Of a DNA stretch of 64,000 nucleotides, positions 1 to 9,240 are shown piece after piece. Each line of letters begins with the position of its first letter. Position 1 is the stretch's first letter. The position numbers and the translations under genes were made by a program. Location of the stretch: NCBI GenBank assembly GCA_965203535.1, contig OZ241897.1, forward strand, positions 3,596,001 to 3,660,000. The letters are read 5' to 3'. The notes beneath the pieces were generated by a model that was not told the origin of the DNA, did not search any database, and was given only the letters and a program-made list of their open reading frames with translations. The DNA is from JAJDTT01 sp022827025 (GTDB lineage: Bacteria; Acidobacteriota; UBA6911; RPQK01; JAJDTT01).

Positions 1-192
1 GTTGCTGGCCGTCCTCAGGTTCCGGTTTCTCCGGCGCCAGAACCGTTCGATTAACAACTCCTTTTCACCGGGAGTGGTCAGGTTCTTGAAAACGAATTCC
101 TCCTCATCGCTGATGAGGTAGCTGACGTCCTCGTTCGGCCAGCGCTCGAAGCAATCCTCCGAGCCGAAAGCAAAGGGCGCGTCTACCCGCGG
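1..192 (-). CDS. GWxTD-domain protein, partial (C-terminus beyond window)
   Basis: The minus-strand frame reads a segment with W-P-N-E-D-V, then Y-L-I-S-D-E-E and F-W-R-R-R, the usual N-terminal signature of GWxTD-domain proteins, which are common in Acidobacteriota. The rest lies left of base 1. The open frame begins just after an in-frame TGA at 193-195, and no ATG, GTG or TTG precedes the conserved part. The 5' end may therefore be frameshifted or use an unseen start. Function of the family is unknown; secreted or envelope roles are usually assumed. Confidence 0.5.
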
Positions 193-199
193 TCAAGCG

Positions 200-616
200 T
201 CAGGGCTCTCCCCGGTCGTACGTGTGTATCAGGACGAGCACGGTGAAGACGATGAGGCCGGTGATGACCACCCAGCTCATGAACGACAGGCCGAGCAGGC
301 CGGCCTGGAACTGCTCGTTCATCTGCTCGCTTTCCCGGGCCAGCCGGGCCAGCGTCTCGTCGTCCAGCGTGGGTACCGCGACCGCGACCCGCTCCAGGTC
401 GTAAAGGTGTCCCAGACGATCCTGCACCGCCTGGTGGCGAAGCAGGGTCTGAACTTCACGAATATTGTCGGCGCGTGCGGCCGTCCGTTCCGAGATCTGC
501 CCCTTCAGCTCCTCGATCGATATCGAGTGAATCGCCTTCCGGGCCGGAATGGGACCGGCCTGCAGGCTCGTCGAGAAGACCAGGAGAACCGTAAGGAACA
601 AAGAGGTGGCTTTCAT
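200..616 (-). CDS. Small secreted/membrane protein, PA2779-like
   Basis: This 138-residue protein has an N-terminal signal peptide (residues 1 to about 20, cleavage after L-Q-A). A charged helical middle follows, then a single C-terminal membrane helix (about 112-131) and a short basic/acidic tail. The middle segment L-D-D-E-T-L-A-R-L-A, with a hydrophobic C-terminus, resembles the PA2779 family of short envelope proteins of unknown function. The ATG start is clear. It lies 77 bases downstream of the TonB receptor gene on the same strand and may be cotranscribed with it. The family assignment is by eye and tentative. Confidence 0.55.
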   Translation of the reverse strand: MKATSLFLTVLLVFSTSLQAGPIPARKAIHSISIEELKGQISERTAARADNIREVQTLLRHQAVQDRLGHLYDLERVAVAVPTLDDETLARLARESEQMNEQFQAGLLGLSFMSWVVITGLIVFTVLVLIHTYDRGEP

Positions 617-693
617 TGTTTATGACCTTTGCAGCTGAATGGTGACAACCCTGTTTCCATGGAACCGTCCACGGCGCAGCCCGCCGCCGATCC

Positions 694-3600
694 TCAGAAG
701 TTGATCTTCCAGTAGAGCTGGATGATCCGCGGATCCAAGGTGTTGCCGATTTTCCCGAAGCCCTGGGGACTGTCCACATTGGAGCCAGCCGTGCGCCAGT
801 TGACCCGGTTGAAGGCGTTGAACATCTCCGCCGCGAAGCGGAAACTCACGCCTTCGGTGATCTGGAAATCCTTCATGATGGAAATGTCTTCCTGCATGAA
901 TCCGCAGTTTTGCGCACTGGGATGGACGCGGAAGTTCCCCAACGTGAAATTGGGCGCCGTGCTGAATGCCGCGGGATTGAAGATACGGTCCCGTCCCGTT
1001 TGGTTGGGATCGAAGTCGCCGCAACTGACGCCGGTCGTGGCCTTGACGCCGTGATTCCAGATCGCCCACGCGGGACCCATGTAGGGCAGGAACTGTCCCG
1101 TGCCGACGGTCAGGGGATTGCCGGCGTGGTAGACGATGTGACCGGCGACTCTCCAGCCGCCGACCAGCAGGTTGGCCAATCGGCCGACACCGCCGCCGAT
1201 GGGCTTGCCTCGTCCGAAGGGCAGCTCCCACGAAAAGCTCGCCTTGGTCGCCCAGGAGCGGTTGAACGGCACAATCGTCTTGGAGGAACTCCAGGTATCC
1301 CAATGCTGCAAAGATGACCCGGCGCGGGGCGCGAAGCTGCCCCTTTCAGCCACGTCCCCCGAGGTCAGCGACTTGGCAATGGTGTGCGACAGCATGAAGT
1401 TCAACCCGGAGGAGAACCGCTTCTGCAGTATGAAGATGCCCGAGTGGTAGAGGTTGTAACCCGAGTGGGAGTTCATCTGGGCCACCCAGTTGTACTGAGG
1501 AAAGCGCCGTTGGGACTGCCCCACGGTTCCGGTGAATCCCGGATAGGGCCGGGTGTAGCCGGCGTCTCTGGCGGCCTGGGAATCGATATCCTGCAGCAGG
1601 AGGTTTCCGAGAGCGAGATAGCTCAGGGGCAGTTGGTTGTAACGGGCGATCTGGGTCCCGACGACGCCATGGCCCAACAGGCCGATGTATTCGGCAGTGA
1701 ACACCATATCCCAGGGGAGCTCCCGCTCGATGGCCAGACCCAACCGCTGGGCGGTCCCTTGCTGGGTCTCGTTGACGTCCACGAAGCCGACCGAGGAGCC
1801 GTTGATCAGGGAAGGGTCGAGTAAAGGAAAGTTGGTGGGCAGAATGTGGATTCCCTCATCCCAATTGAGGGCCGGCGTCAGACCGAAGTCCGGGGTCGTC
1901 GCGGTCACCGAGGCGCCGAAACCCTGGTTGGGCATGCCGGCGCCGTTGCCCATTTCCCCGTTCAGGGGGAAGTACATGAGCCCGTAGTAGGCCCGCCCCA
2001 CGGTCTTTTCGTTCAATTGATAGGCTAGACCCAGCCGCGGCCCGAAACTCCTGAAGCCGACGTTGAACGCCCGGACCCGGCCGTTGCGTCCCTCTCCCTC
2101 TCCATAGAAAGTGAGGGCGCCCGGGAGGCCGCCCGCCGCCGGATTGGGAGTGTGGATGTCCATGAGGCCCCAGCGCCTGTAGGTCTCATGGAACGGAATG
2201 GGAATCTCCCACCGGAGGCCGTAGTTGATGGTCAGCTTCGGCGTCGTCCGCCAGGAGTCCTGAACGTAGAAGGCCCAACTGTAGCTGGTGACCTTCTTGC
2301 CGACGGCGGTCTCCTGGAGGACTTCGTCCACGTCGCCCATGAGGAAGGAGGCGAACCCGTCACCCGTTTCCGGATAACCGGGCAGGCCGCTGGTGCGGTT
2401 GCGGAAGGTCCAGGTGCCCGCCGTGTGGTTTTCCGTGAGGAATTTCCCGGCCCAGATGCTGAGCTGGGCGCCGACCTTCACGTTGTGGTTCCCGCTGGTC
2501 CAGGACAGGTCCATGAAGACGGGAACCGTCGACTGGAAGTGTATGGCCGTGTCGGTGTTGTCACCGAAGCCGCCTCCCACCGCGCTCTGGATCCTCAGTC
2601 TGGGAATCGCGGGCGTCAACGCCCCCTGGACGCAACCACCCGGACAATGGTTCGAGTCGGGCGGCAATTTCGCCCATCCGAAGTTGATCCGGTTGATCCC
2701 AAGCCGGGTGCTGAAGAGGAGAGACGGGGACACCGTCCAGAGGTGATTGAGCCGAAGCCGGTAGCCGCGGCTCTCGGCCGCACCGGACTGCAGTCGATTG
2801 GGCGGCGACAGGAAGCTCAGCTTCATATTTGGCGTGTCTTCCCAACCGATGGTGACCTTGTGGTCCTCATGCTCGATGTCGGTCTTGAGATAGACCTTGT
2901 CGATGTCGAAGATATCGGAACCCTCGCCCTCATAGTTGTTGGTCAGGCCGGCGCCGGGTCTGTTCGGCCCCGGATACACTTCCATGAGGCGCTTGGCGAC
3001 GCCGCCGATGCGGCTTGAGGGAATCGTGTTGTTGGGAAAGGGATCCCGCAGGAAGCCTCCCTGCCCATCCGCCCGGGTGGTGAGGGGATCGTAGATCATG
3101 CCGGCCCGGATGTCCCGTCCCAGGACGTCGGTCCCGAGAGACGCACCGAGGATCTCGGTGAAGTTCCCGCTTCGCATAAGATCGGTCTGGACGGTTCCGA
3201 TCCTTCCGCTCGGTTGCGTGGACCACTCGTAACCGGTGTAGTTCATCATGAAGAAAGCCTTGTCCTTGACGATGGGGCCCCCGAGAATGAATCCCCACTC
3301 GTTCTGGATCTGCTCGCCCTTCGAAGTGGCGGTCCACCGGCGCGCGTCCAGGATGTCGTTGCGGTGAAACAAGAACCCACTCCCGTGGAAATCGTTGGTT
3401 CCCGACTTGGTGATCATTTCGACGGACACCCCGGAGTTGAATCCCTTCTCGGCGTCCTGATTGGTCTCGATGCGAAACTCTTCGATCAACTCGGGCGCCG
3501 GTCCGGTTTCGTCGCGCAGTCCCTGATGCCAGTTGATGCTGCTCTGGTGGCCGTCGGTGTTGTATCCGATGGGGTTCCGTTGAGGCCCGTTGTCGCCCAC

Positions 3601-4212
3601 ACCGTGGATGGTCCCCTTGTTCCCATCCCAGGTGGGCTTGAAGATCACGCCGGGCAGGGTGTTGATCAGCACCATGGACTGCCGGACGAAGAAGCTCATG
3701 TGGACCGGAAGGACTTCGAGCACTTCCGAGTCCTGGGCGTGAGCCACGGTGGTGTCGGTCGTCTTGATCAGGGTCGCCGTACCCGCGACGGTGACCGTTT
3801 CCGTCACGTCGCCGACCTCGAGCACGATGTTCACCGTTCGGGTCGTGTCCGAGGTGACGCGCTGTGCCGTGACCGTCTTGGTCTTGAATCCGGTCAGGCC
3901 GCCCGTGACCTCGTATTCGCCGATCCCGAGGGCCTGGATCAGGTAGTAGCCGCTGTCGTTGCTCACCGACATTCTCTCGATGCCGGTGGCCACGTTTCGC
4001 GCGGTCACCTCCACACCCGGGATCACGCCGCCGGTTTCGTCGGTGACGGTCCCCTGGATGTTCCCGGCGCCCTGCTGGGCGCGCTGCGCCCGCACCACGG
4101 TGAGTTCCGAACTGACGAGGGCGAAGGCAAGGCAGATGAATGCCATCCACACGGGAATCTGTTGTCTGGGCGTACGGGGTTCTCGAACCCTGAAATGGGC
4201 TGCGTCCGACAT
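694..4212 (-). CDS. TonB-dependent receptor with carboxypeptidase-regulatory-like domain
   Basis: The 1172-residue outer-membrane protein has a signal segment (about 20-42), then a carboxypeptidase-regulatory-like beta-sandwich (about 50-135, I-Q-G-T-V-T-D-E-T-G-G). A plug follows (about 150-280), then a long beta-barrel ending in Y-W-K-I-N-F, the terminal aromatic typical of barrel proteins. This is the Oar-like receptor architecture that is expanded in Acidobacteriota. The substrate cannot be read from sequence; oligosaccharide or peptide uptake is the usual guess. The ATG at 4212 is preceded by AGAAGGAG at good spacing. A candidate promoter lies at 4286-4314. Confidence 0.92.
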   Translation of the reverse strand: MSDAAHFRVREPRTPRQQIPVWMAFICLAFALVSSELTVVRAQRAQQGAGNIQGTVTDETGGVIPGVEVTARNVATGIERMSVSNDSGYYLIQALGIGEYEVTGGLTGFKTKTVTAQRVTSDTTRTVNIVLEVGDVTETVTVAGTATLIKTTDTTVAHAQDSEVLEVLPVHMSFFVRQSMVLINTLPGVIFKPTWDGNKGTIHGVGDNGPQRNPIGYNTDGHQSSINWHQGLRDETGPAPELIEEFRIETNQDAEKGFNSGVSVEMITKSGTNDFHGSGFLFHRNDILDARRWTATSKGEQIQNEWGFILGGPIVKDKAFFMMNYTGYEWSTQPSGRIGTVQTDLMRSGNFTEILGASLGTDVLGRDIRAGMIYDPLTTRADGQGGFLRDPFPNNTIPSSRIGGVAKRLMEVYPGPNRPGAGLTNNYEGEGSDIFDIDKVYLKTDIEHEDHKVTIGWEDTPNMKLSFLSPPNRLQSGAAESRGYRLRLNHLWTVSPSLLFSTRLGINRINFGWAKLPPDSNHCPGGCVQGALTPAIPRLRIQSAVGGGFGDNTDTAIHFQSTVPVFMDLSWTSGNHNVKVGAQLSIWAGKFLTENHTAGTWTFRNRTSGLPGYPETGDGFASFLMGDVDEVLQETAVGKKVTSYSWAFYVQDSWRTTPKLTINYGLRWEIPIPFHETYRRWGLMDIHTPNPAAGGLPGALTFYGEGEGRNGRVRAFNVGFRSFGPRLGLAYQLNEKTVGRAYYGLMYFPLNGEMGNGAGMPNQGFGASVTATTPDFGLTPALNWDEGIHILPTNFPLLDPSLINGSSVGFVDVNETQQGTAQRLGLAIERELPWDMVFTAEYIGLLGHGVVGTQIARYNQLPLSYLALGNLLLQDIDSQAARDAGYTRPYPGFTGTVGQSQRRFPQYNWVAQMNSHSGYNLYHSGIFILQKRFSSGLNFMLSHTIAKSLTSGDVAERGSFAPRAGSSLQHWDTWSSSKTIVPFNRSWATKASFSWELPFGRGKPIGGGVGRLANLLVGGWRVAGHIVYHAGNPLTVGTGQFLPYMGPAWAIWNHGVKATTGVSCGDFDPNQTGRDRIFNPAAFSTAPNFTLGNFRVHPSAQNCGFMQEDISIMKDFQITEGVSFRFAAEMFNAFNRVNWRTAGSNVDSPQGFGKIGNTLDPRIIQLYWKINF

Positions 4213-4285
4213 GGTGGGCTCCTTCTGTAGTTGCCAGCCTTATTTCAGACTGACTTGCTGGCCAGCGAGAGGGGAATTTGCGGAT

Positions 4286-4314
4286 AGACTACCAAATGAG
4301 AATTTGATTCGCAA
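4286..4314 (-). promoter_or_regulatory. Candidate sigma-70-like promoter for the TonB receptor
   Basis: On the minus strand TTGCGA (4309-4314) and TAGTCT (4286-4291) are separated by 17 bases in a locally AT-rich stretch, about 75 bases upstream of the receptor start. The -10 box is a weak match, so this is only a candidate. Confidence 0.35.
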
Positions 4315-4407
4315 AAAACAATTTTGCCTCTTGGGGCGGCATGGGGTGGGAAGTTCTCTCGGGCAGGAAGGGTGGCGTTTCAGCCGCGGAACTCCGGAGG
4401 AAGGAAT

Positions 4408-4504
4408 GGGGGACAGAAAAGTCCCCTCCTATTGGACCTGGTGCGGATATCGCTTCTTTCCGGGATGGGGCGGCAGGCGTAGGGGCACCCCTCGTGGGCG
4501 CCCT
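4408..4504. repeat. Two dispersed GC-rich hairpins (REP-like)
   Basis: The gap 4213-4522 holds no gene. It has two small inverted repeats: GGGGGAC/GTCCCC with an AGAAAA loop (4408-4427), and a GTAGGGGCACCCCTCGTGGG hairpin continuing into GCGCCC (4478-4504). Variants of both recur at 11318-11542, 16706-16735, 17736-17797 and 62968-63495, which marks them as dispersed repeat families rather than gene-specific terminators. A terminator role for the downstream end of some genes is still possible. Confidence 0.6.
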
Positions 4505-4522
4505 CTTGCGCTCCACGGGTAT

Positions 4523-5815
4523 TCAGCTCTCGAACCAGTCCACGGGGATGATGGAGAGCTTGACGTCACAGAAGAAAAATGTGGGGTGCCCCTGGTACCA
4601 CTCGTAGTAGAAGAGGTAGACGTTCTCGCCGAAGATCCGTGCCGCGTGGTACGCCCAGCAGCGTCCCTCCACTTCCTCGATGGTCTTTGCGTACTGGAAG
4701 CTGGTTCCCTCGTCTTCGCTGACGGCGAAGGCCAGGGGCCGGCGTTCGGTCCATTTCGCCTCGGCGCCTTTGGGATTGTTGTTGTAGATCATCGCCAGGC
4801 GTCCTGAGGGCAGCCGCAGGAAAGTCTGGGGCGAGGTGGGGGCGACGATCTCTCGAATCGGCTCCGGATCGCTCCAGGTCACTCCCGAGTCGCTCGAGAA
4901 ACACTTGTAGGGATGGTTGAGCTTGGTCCGGTTCACCATCAGGATCCGGCCGTCCGTCAGCTCCACCAGTCCCGGTTCCTGCAAGGTGATCTGCCAGTAC
5001 TCGTGGCCGGGATAGTCCTCGCGCCGCAGCGTGCACGACTCCCCTCGGGTCCAGGTCTTCCCGCCGTCGTCCGAGTAGTGCGCCAGCGCCGACTGCTTCT
5101 CCCAGCCCAGTTCCTTCCCCGGGTCCAGGGCGACGGCCGAGGGGACCAGGATCCGGCCGCTGGAGAGCTGCAGGACCCGGGCGTTGTTGGTCACGTAGTA
5201 GTGGTCCCGGTCCGAGAGCCGAACCGGCTTCGAGAAGTTGACGCCGTCCCGGGACACCCGGGTGTGGATGCTGCTTCTGATCTTCCGGTGGAAGGCCTTG
5301 TTCTCCGGCTCGGTCTCCTCCTTGCCCATGTAGAACAGTCGGATCTCTCCGGAGCCGGAGAGGCGCAGGAGGCTGGCGCTCATGAGGTTCGAGTTGGAGG
5401 CGTGTTCCGGCTCGGACAGGGAGGCCACCGGATGAACCGGTCCCCAGGTATGGCCCATATCCTCCGAGTAGCGGCCCACGATCTGGGATCGGGCATGGTC
5501 GCTGGCCCCCGCGAAACGGGACCAGACGGCCAGCAGGCGTCCGTCGGCAAGTTGAACCAGGTCCCCTTCCGAGTGACGCGGGAAGATCTCGTTGGACCGG
5601 CCCAGAATGAGTTCCAGGCCGGGGGCGCCCGACTCCCGTTCCCGCACCTGGATCCGGTCGGAACCGGACTCTCCCGGGCCCCCTCCCCGGGTGCAGGAGG
5701 AAACCAGGGGCGAGAGAACGGCGAGAGCGGCCCCGCCTCCCAGGTTGGCCAGAGCCCGGCGCCGGGAGAGTCTCAGCGGGGACGACGAAGAGGCCGCAGG
5801 AGTCGCCGGGCGCAT
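4523..5815 (-). CDS. Sialidase-like (BNR/Asp-box) lipoprotein
   Basis: The 430-residue protein starts at an ATG overlapping the stop of the upstream gene (TGATG), so translation is probably coupled. Residues about 18-42 form a twin-arginine-type signal (S-R-R-R-A-L-A-N-L) ending in a possible lipobox, L-V-S-S-C. The mature part carries repeated Asp-boxes: S-E-D-M-G-H-T-W, S-D-D-G-G-K-T-W, S-S-D-S-G-V-T-W and S-E-D-E-G-T-S-F. These are the hallmark of six-bladed GH33-like sialidase folds. True sialidase activity is not assured; many such proteins are uncharacterised exo-glycosidases. It is the last gene of the 20140-4523 run. Confidence 0.82.
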   Translation of the reverse strand: MRPATPAASSSSPLRLSRRRALANLGGGAALAVLSPLVSSCTRGGGPGESGSDRIQVRERESGAPGLELILGRSNEIFPRHSEGDLVQLADGRLLAVWSRFAGASDHARSQIVGRYSEDMGHTWGPVHPVASLSEPEHASNSNLMSASLLRLSGSGEIRLFYMGKEETEPENKAFHRKIRSSIHTRVSRDGVNFSKPVRLSDRDHYYVTNNARVLQLSSGRILVPSAVALDPGKELGWEKQSALAHYSDDGGKTWTRGESCTLRREDYPGHEYWQITLQEPGLVELTDGRILMVNRTKLNHPYKCFSSDSGVTWSDPEPIREIVAPTSPQTFLRLPSGRLAMIYNNNPKGAEAKWTERRPLAFAVSEDEGTSFQYAKTIEEVEGRCWAYHAARIFGENVYLFYYEWYQGHPTFFFCDVKLSIIPVDWFES

Positions 5816-8800
5816 CAGCGAGACTCTCGTTCGTTGGAGAGGGTCCGGTAGTATTCCTCGACGCGCTCGCGGAACACCGGTGGAACCTCCTCTTCCTGGA
5901 ACAGCCAGACGAGGTTTTCCCCTTCCCGGTCCAGGGCCCGATTGATCTCCAGTTCCAGTTGCTGGAAGCCGTGGACGATCTTGGACTTGAGCCGCGCGAT
6001 CTCCTCCGGGTCGGAAAAGATCCGCTCCAACGCCAGTTCGCGCATCTCCCGGGACAGGGCCGCCGCGTCCCTCCCCAGGGAGTGCTCCTCCCGGAGCAGG
6101 CGGGATATGGATTCGGCTTCCTGGAGGCGCTCCTGCCACTCCCGTCTCAGTTGGCGCGGGTCGATGCCGGAGAGGTTGGCGCGGCTTCCGGCCTGCCGGG
6201 AGTCCCCCGGTTTGCCCTGGGGCCGGGACTCTGAATCTCCTTCACCCAGGGATCCCTCCTGGCCGGCCAGTTCGCCGGAACCTTCCCCGGAACCCTCTTG
6301 CCCTTCGGAACCCTCCGTCCCGTTCTTGCCAGTCTGGGAAAGACGGCGGCGCAGCGACTCGAGCCCCTCCACCAACTCGGCGATCTCCTCCCCGGCCCGC
6401 TTCAGGCTTTCCTCGGCTCCGGGGGGCCCCTTCTGGCCCAGGGCTTTCGCCGCCTCGTCGATGTTCTCCACCAGTTCCTGCAGCCCCTTGGTCACCCCTT
6501 CCTCACGGTCGCGGGCCAGGTCGACCCAGCCTCGGGACAGCAACTCGGAGCCCTCCTGCATCTTCTCGGAGATCCTGTCGTCCCGGACCTTGTTTCCGGC
6601 CTTCTTCAATTGGCGCGACGCCTGAGGCTCCCGCGACGCGGTCCGCTTGGCGGTCTGGTGCAGCTCCCCTTCCACGCGGGAAAGTTCCTGTTGGAGCTCA
6701 CCCTTCTCGCGGAGCAGGTTCCGGATCTGGTTGATGGTTTCCCGGTCCACCTTTCCCTGATTCAGTCGTTGCTCAACTCCGTCCATCCCCTCAAGCGTCC
6801 CTTCCTGCTGGTGCAGCATGCGGCGGGAGTCCTGGGACAACTGCCGGATTTTTTCCGAGATCTGCTCCTGCTGGGCCTTCTCCAGCGCCTCCTGGGCTTC
6901 TTTCATTCGATCGAGGGCGCGCTCGGCGAGCATCCGCTGCCGTTCCCCGGTCTGGCCGCTTCCGCCCTGCCCCAGGTCGCGAGCCGCCTCCCGGAGCCGG
7001 TTGCTGACCCGGGACAGCTCTCTCTGTTCCTCCTGCCGGGAGAGCCGCTCCAGTTGGCGGGTCAGTCGCTCGATCTCCTCCCGAAGCTGCTGGGCGGTGA
7101 GCCGGTCGGCCCCGGACCCGCGGCCCGCCATGCGCCGCGAGCGCTCCACCGCCTGTTCCTGGCGGCGCGCCAGTTCCTTCAGCTTCTCCAGGGCCTCGTC
7201 CAACTGCTGTTCCTGGCGGAACTGCTGGTTCTGGCGAATGGTTTCGTACTGGTTCTTGGTCCGGTCCAGTTCCAGGTCCACCAGGTCGGCCAGTTCTTCC
7301 GAAGTGGCGCCGCCGGTTCCCTGGGACTCGCCGAAGGAGACCTGGATCTCCTTGAACAGGGACTCGGCGCTGAGCAACTGGCGGAATGCCTTCTGCTCGT
7401 GGGGCAGAGCCTGCTCCGGCTCCACCTGGTTGAGCCGCTCGTGGGCCGGCTCCATGTGGGTCATGGCCTCGTTCAGCCGTTCCCTCATCTTGCGGAAGCG
7501 CTCGTCGGACGCGGCCGACTGGCGGCGCTCAAGCCGCTCGGCGATCACCTGGACCTCCTCCCGGAGGCGCTGCTGCACCAGGGCCGCCGTCTGGCTCTGT
7601 TCCTTGAACTCCTCCTCCGGCGTCGACGACCGGTCCTTCTGCAGCTTGAAGGTGGCGATGATGATCTGCTTCTGGCGCTTGGACAGCTCCAGTTCCTGGG
7701 AGCCGCCTCCGGGGAGGCCGATGCCGCCGGTCTGGGACTGGTAGTACTCCCGGTCGTACGGCTGGACCTCCAGGAAGAAGATGTCCGTATCCGAATGGGA
7801 GACGGCGTCCGAGGCGCGGGCGTGATAGGAGACGAAGTCCCCCGGCACCAGGTCGTGCTCCTCCATGAAGAAGGTGTGGCCGACCGTGAACGAACCGGCG
7901 CCTGCCACCGGCGTCAGCTCGACGGCCTGCTCCGCGTCGCCGTTGACCGAGTAGCGGAGCGCCAGGTTCCGGATCCCATGGTCGTCGCCGGCCTGGAGCT
8001 CCATGAAGACCTCTTCGATGTTGCTCACCCGCCGGTCCCGCCCGGGTTGCTTGAAGACGATCCGGGGGGGCTGGTCCTCCACCGCCAGGATCACGTACTC
8101 GTTGGTCCCGGGGTTCCAGACCCCCTCCTGGTTCTGGAGGTGGATGCGGTAGTAGTCGCTGCGTTCGATCTTGAAGGATCCCCGGTATCCGCCGGAGCCG
8201 TCCGCTTCAAGTCCGATGGAGCCCCCCTCCTCCAGCTTCAGGAGGGCTTCCCGGATGGGCTGGTCGCTCTCGATGCGAAAATGGGCGGTGGTCCCCACGA
8301 GAGCCTCGATGTCTCCGTCGTCCTTCTGCACGGCCGGTTCAAGATGCGTGTACTTCGGATAGACCAGGCGGACCTGGAGGGAACTGACCCGGGGAATCTC
8401 GGAGACCTCGAGCGAGTAGGTCTCGGACCGGATCCCGTCCGCTTCCACGTAGTAGTCCATGGGATCGCGGACGTCGAAGAAGAGAAAGACGAACCCTCCC
8501 GACTCCGGGTCGGGCCGCATCCGGACCTCCTCCCAGGAGGGATCCTCTCCGTACCGGACGAGAAGACTCACCCTCTGGCTCTCGAAGCCCGCCAGCACCG
8601 CCTGGATCTGAACGTCCGCGTGCTTGGCGACGGTGGTGCTGCCGGGGGTGACCTGAATCGAGTAGAGAGGGAGCGTGCCGTCGGTGGCCCAGCCCAAGAA
8701 TAGGCGGTCCAGGCTGTAGCGATAAGCTTCGGGACCCCCGAAGAAGAGGTAGGCGAAGAGGAGCACCGAGACCGCCCCCGTCAGCAGGGAGAGGAGGCTG

Positions 8801-9240
8801 CCCCGGGGATCGTAGAAGCGGGGCTGCGAGACGCGGAACAGCTTCCGCCGCACGTCCCGCTCCAACAGGCGCCGCAGCTCGGGATCGGCCGGCGCCTGCC
8901 CCTCCCGGATCTCCACGACGGTGGAGAGGCCCTGTTCCAGTTGGGGATTCCGCTCCTCCAGGAATCGGGCCAGGCGCCCCGGGGAATAGCGGCGGCGCAG
9001 AAACGGGACCAGGAGGCCGCCTGCCAGCAGGAGGAGCAGGAGCGATCCACCCAGCAGCCGGGTCCAGAAAAGGGCCGGTTCGGAGAAGTTGTGCTGGGCC
9101 AGGACGTAGCTGAAGAGGATGGAAGCCAGGATGGCGGCCAGGAGCACGACGGCGAGGCCTCTGAGCAGCCGCTCCCCCAGGAGCTTCCGCCTCACCGTTG
9201 CGATGATTTCCAGCATGATTGGACTCTGGTCCGCTTTCAC
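5815..9240 (-). CDS. DUF4175-family membrane protein
   Basis: The 1141-residue protein starts with two membrane helices (about 25-47 and 57-79) and a third near 155-175. Beta-rich extracytoplasmic repeats follow (about 180-500), then a very long Gln/Glu/Arg-rich coiled coil (about 510-1110). This matches DUF4175, a family usually encoded beside MoxR, DUF58 and BatA genes, as here. Its role is unknown; a structural envelope part of the MoxR/vWA system is plausible. The start is a GTG overlapping the stop of the BatA-like gene (GTGA), which implies translational coupling. Confidence 0.85.
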   Translation of the reverse strand: MKADQSPIMLEIIATVRRKLLGERLLRGLAVVLLAAILASILFSYVLAQHNFSEPALFWTRLLGGSLLLLLLAGGLLVPFLRRRYSPGRLARFLEERNPQLEQGLSTVVEIREGQAPADPELRRLLERDVRRKLFRVSQPRFYDPRGSLLSLLTGAVSVLLFAYLFFGGPEAYRYSLDRLFLGWATDGTLPLYSIQVTPGSTTVAKHADVQIQAVLAGFESQRVSLLVRYGEDPSWEEVRMRPDPESGGFVFLFFDVRDPMDYYVEADGIRSETYSLEVSEIPRVSSLQVRLVYPKYTHLEPAVQKDDGDIEALVGTTAHFRIESDQPIREALLKLEEGGSIGLEADGSGGYRGSFKIERSDYYRIHLQNQEGVWNPGTNEYVILAVEDQPPRIVFKQPGRDRRVSNIEEVFMELQAGDDHGIRNLALRYSVNGDAEQAVELTPVAGAGSFTVGHTFFMEEHDLVPGDFVSYHARASDAVSHSDTDIFFLEVQPYDREYYQSQTGGIGLPGGGSQELELSKRQKQIIIATFKLQKDRSSTPEEEFKEQSQTAALVQQRLREEVQVIAERLERRQSAASDERFRKMRERLNEAMTHMEPAHERLNQVEPEQALPHEQKAFRQLLSAESLFKEIQVSFGESQGTGGATSEELADLVDLELDRTKNQYETIRQNQQFRQEQQLDEALEKLKELARRQEQAVERSRRMAGRGSGADRLTAQQLREEIERLTRQLERLSRQEEQRELSRVSNRLREAARDLGQGGSGQTGERQRMLAERALDRMKEAQEALEKAQQEQISEKIRQLSQDSRRMLHQQEGTLEGMDGVEQRLNQGKVDRETINQIRNLLREKGELQQELSRVEGELHQTAKRTASREPQASRQLKKAGNKVRDDRISEKMQEGSELLSRGWVDLARDREEGVTKGLQELVENIDEAAKALGQKGPPGAEESLKRAGEEIAELVEGLESLRRRLSQTGKNGTEGSEGQEGSGEGSGELAGQEGSLGEGDSESRPQGKPGDSRQAGSRANLSGIDPRQLRREWQERLQEAESISRLLREEHSLGRDAAALSREMRELALERIFSDPEEIARLKSKIVHGFQQLELEINRALDREGENLVWLFQEEEVPPVFRERVEEYYRTLSNERESR

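Noticed and set aside
6298..8703. 801-codon plus-strand frame
   Set aside because: Complement of the DUF4175 coiled coil; leucine-rich translation reflects antisense of Glu/Gln codons.
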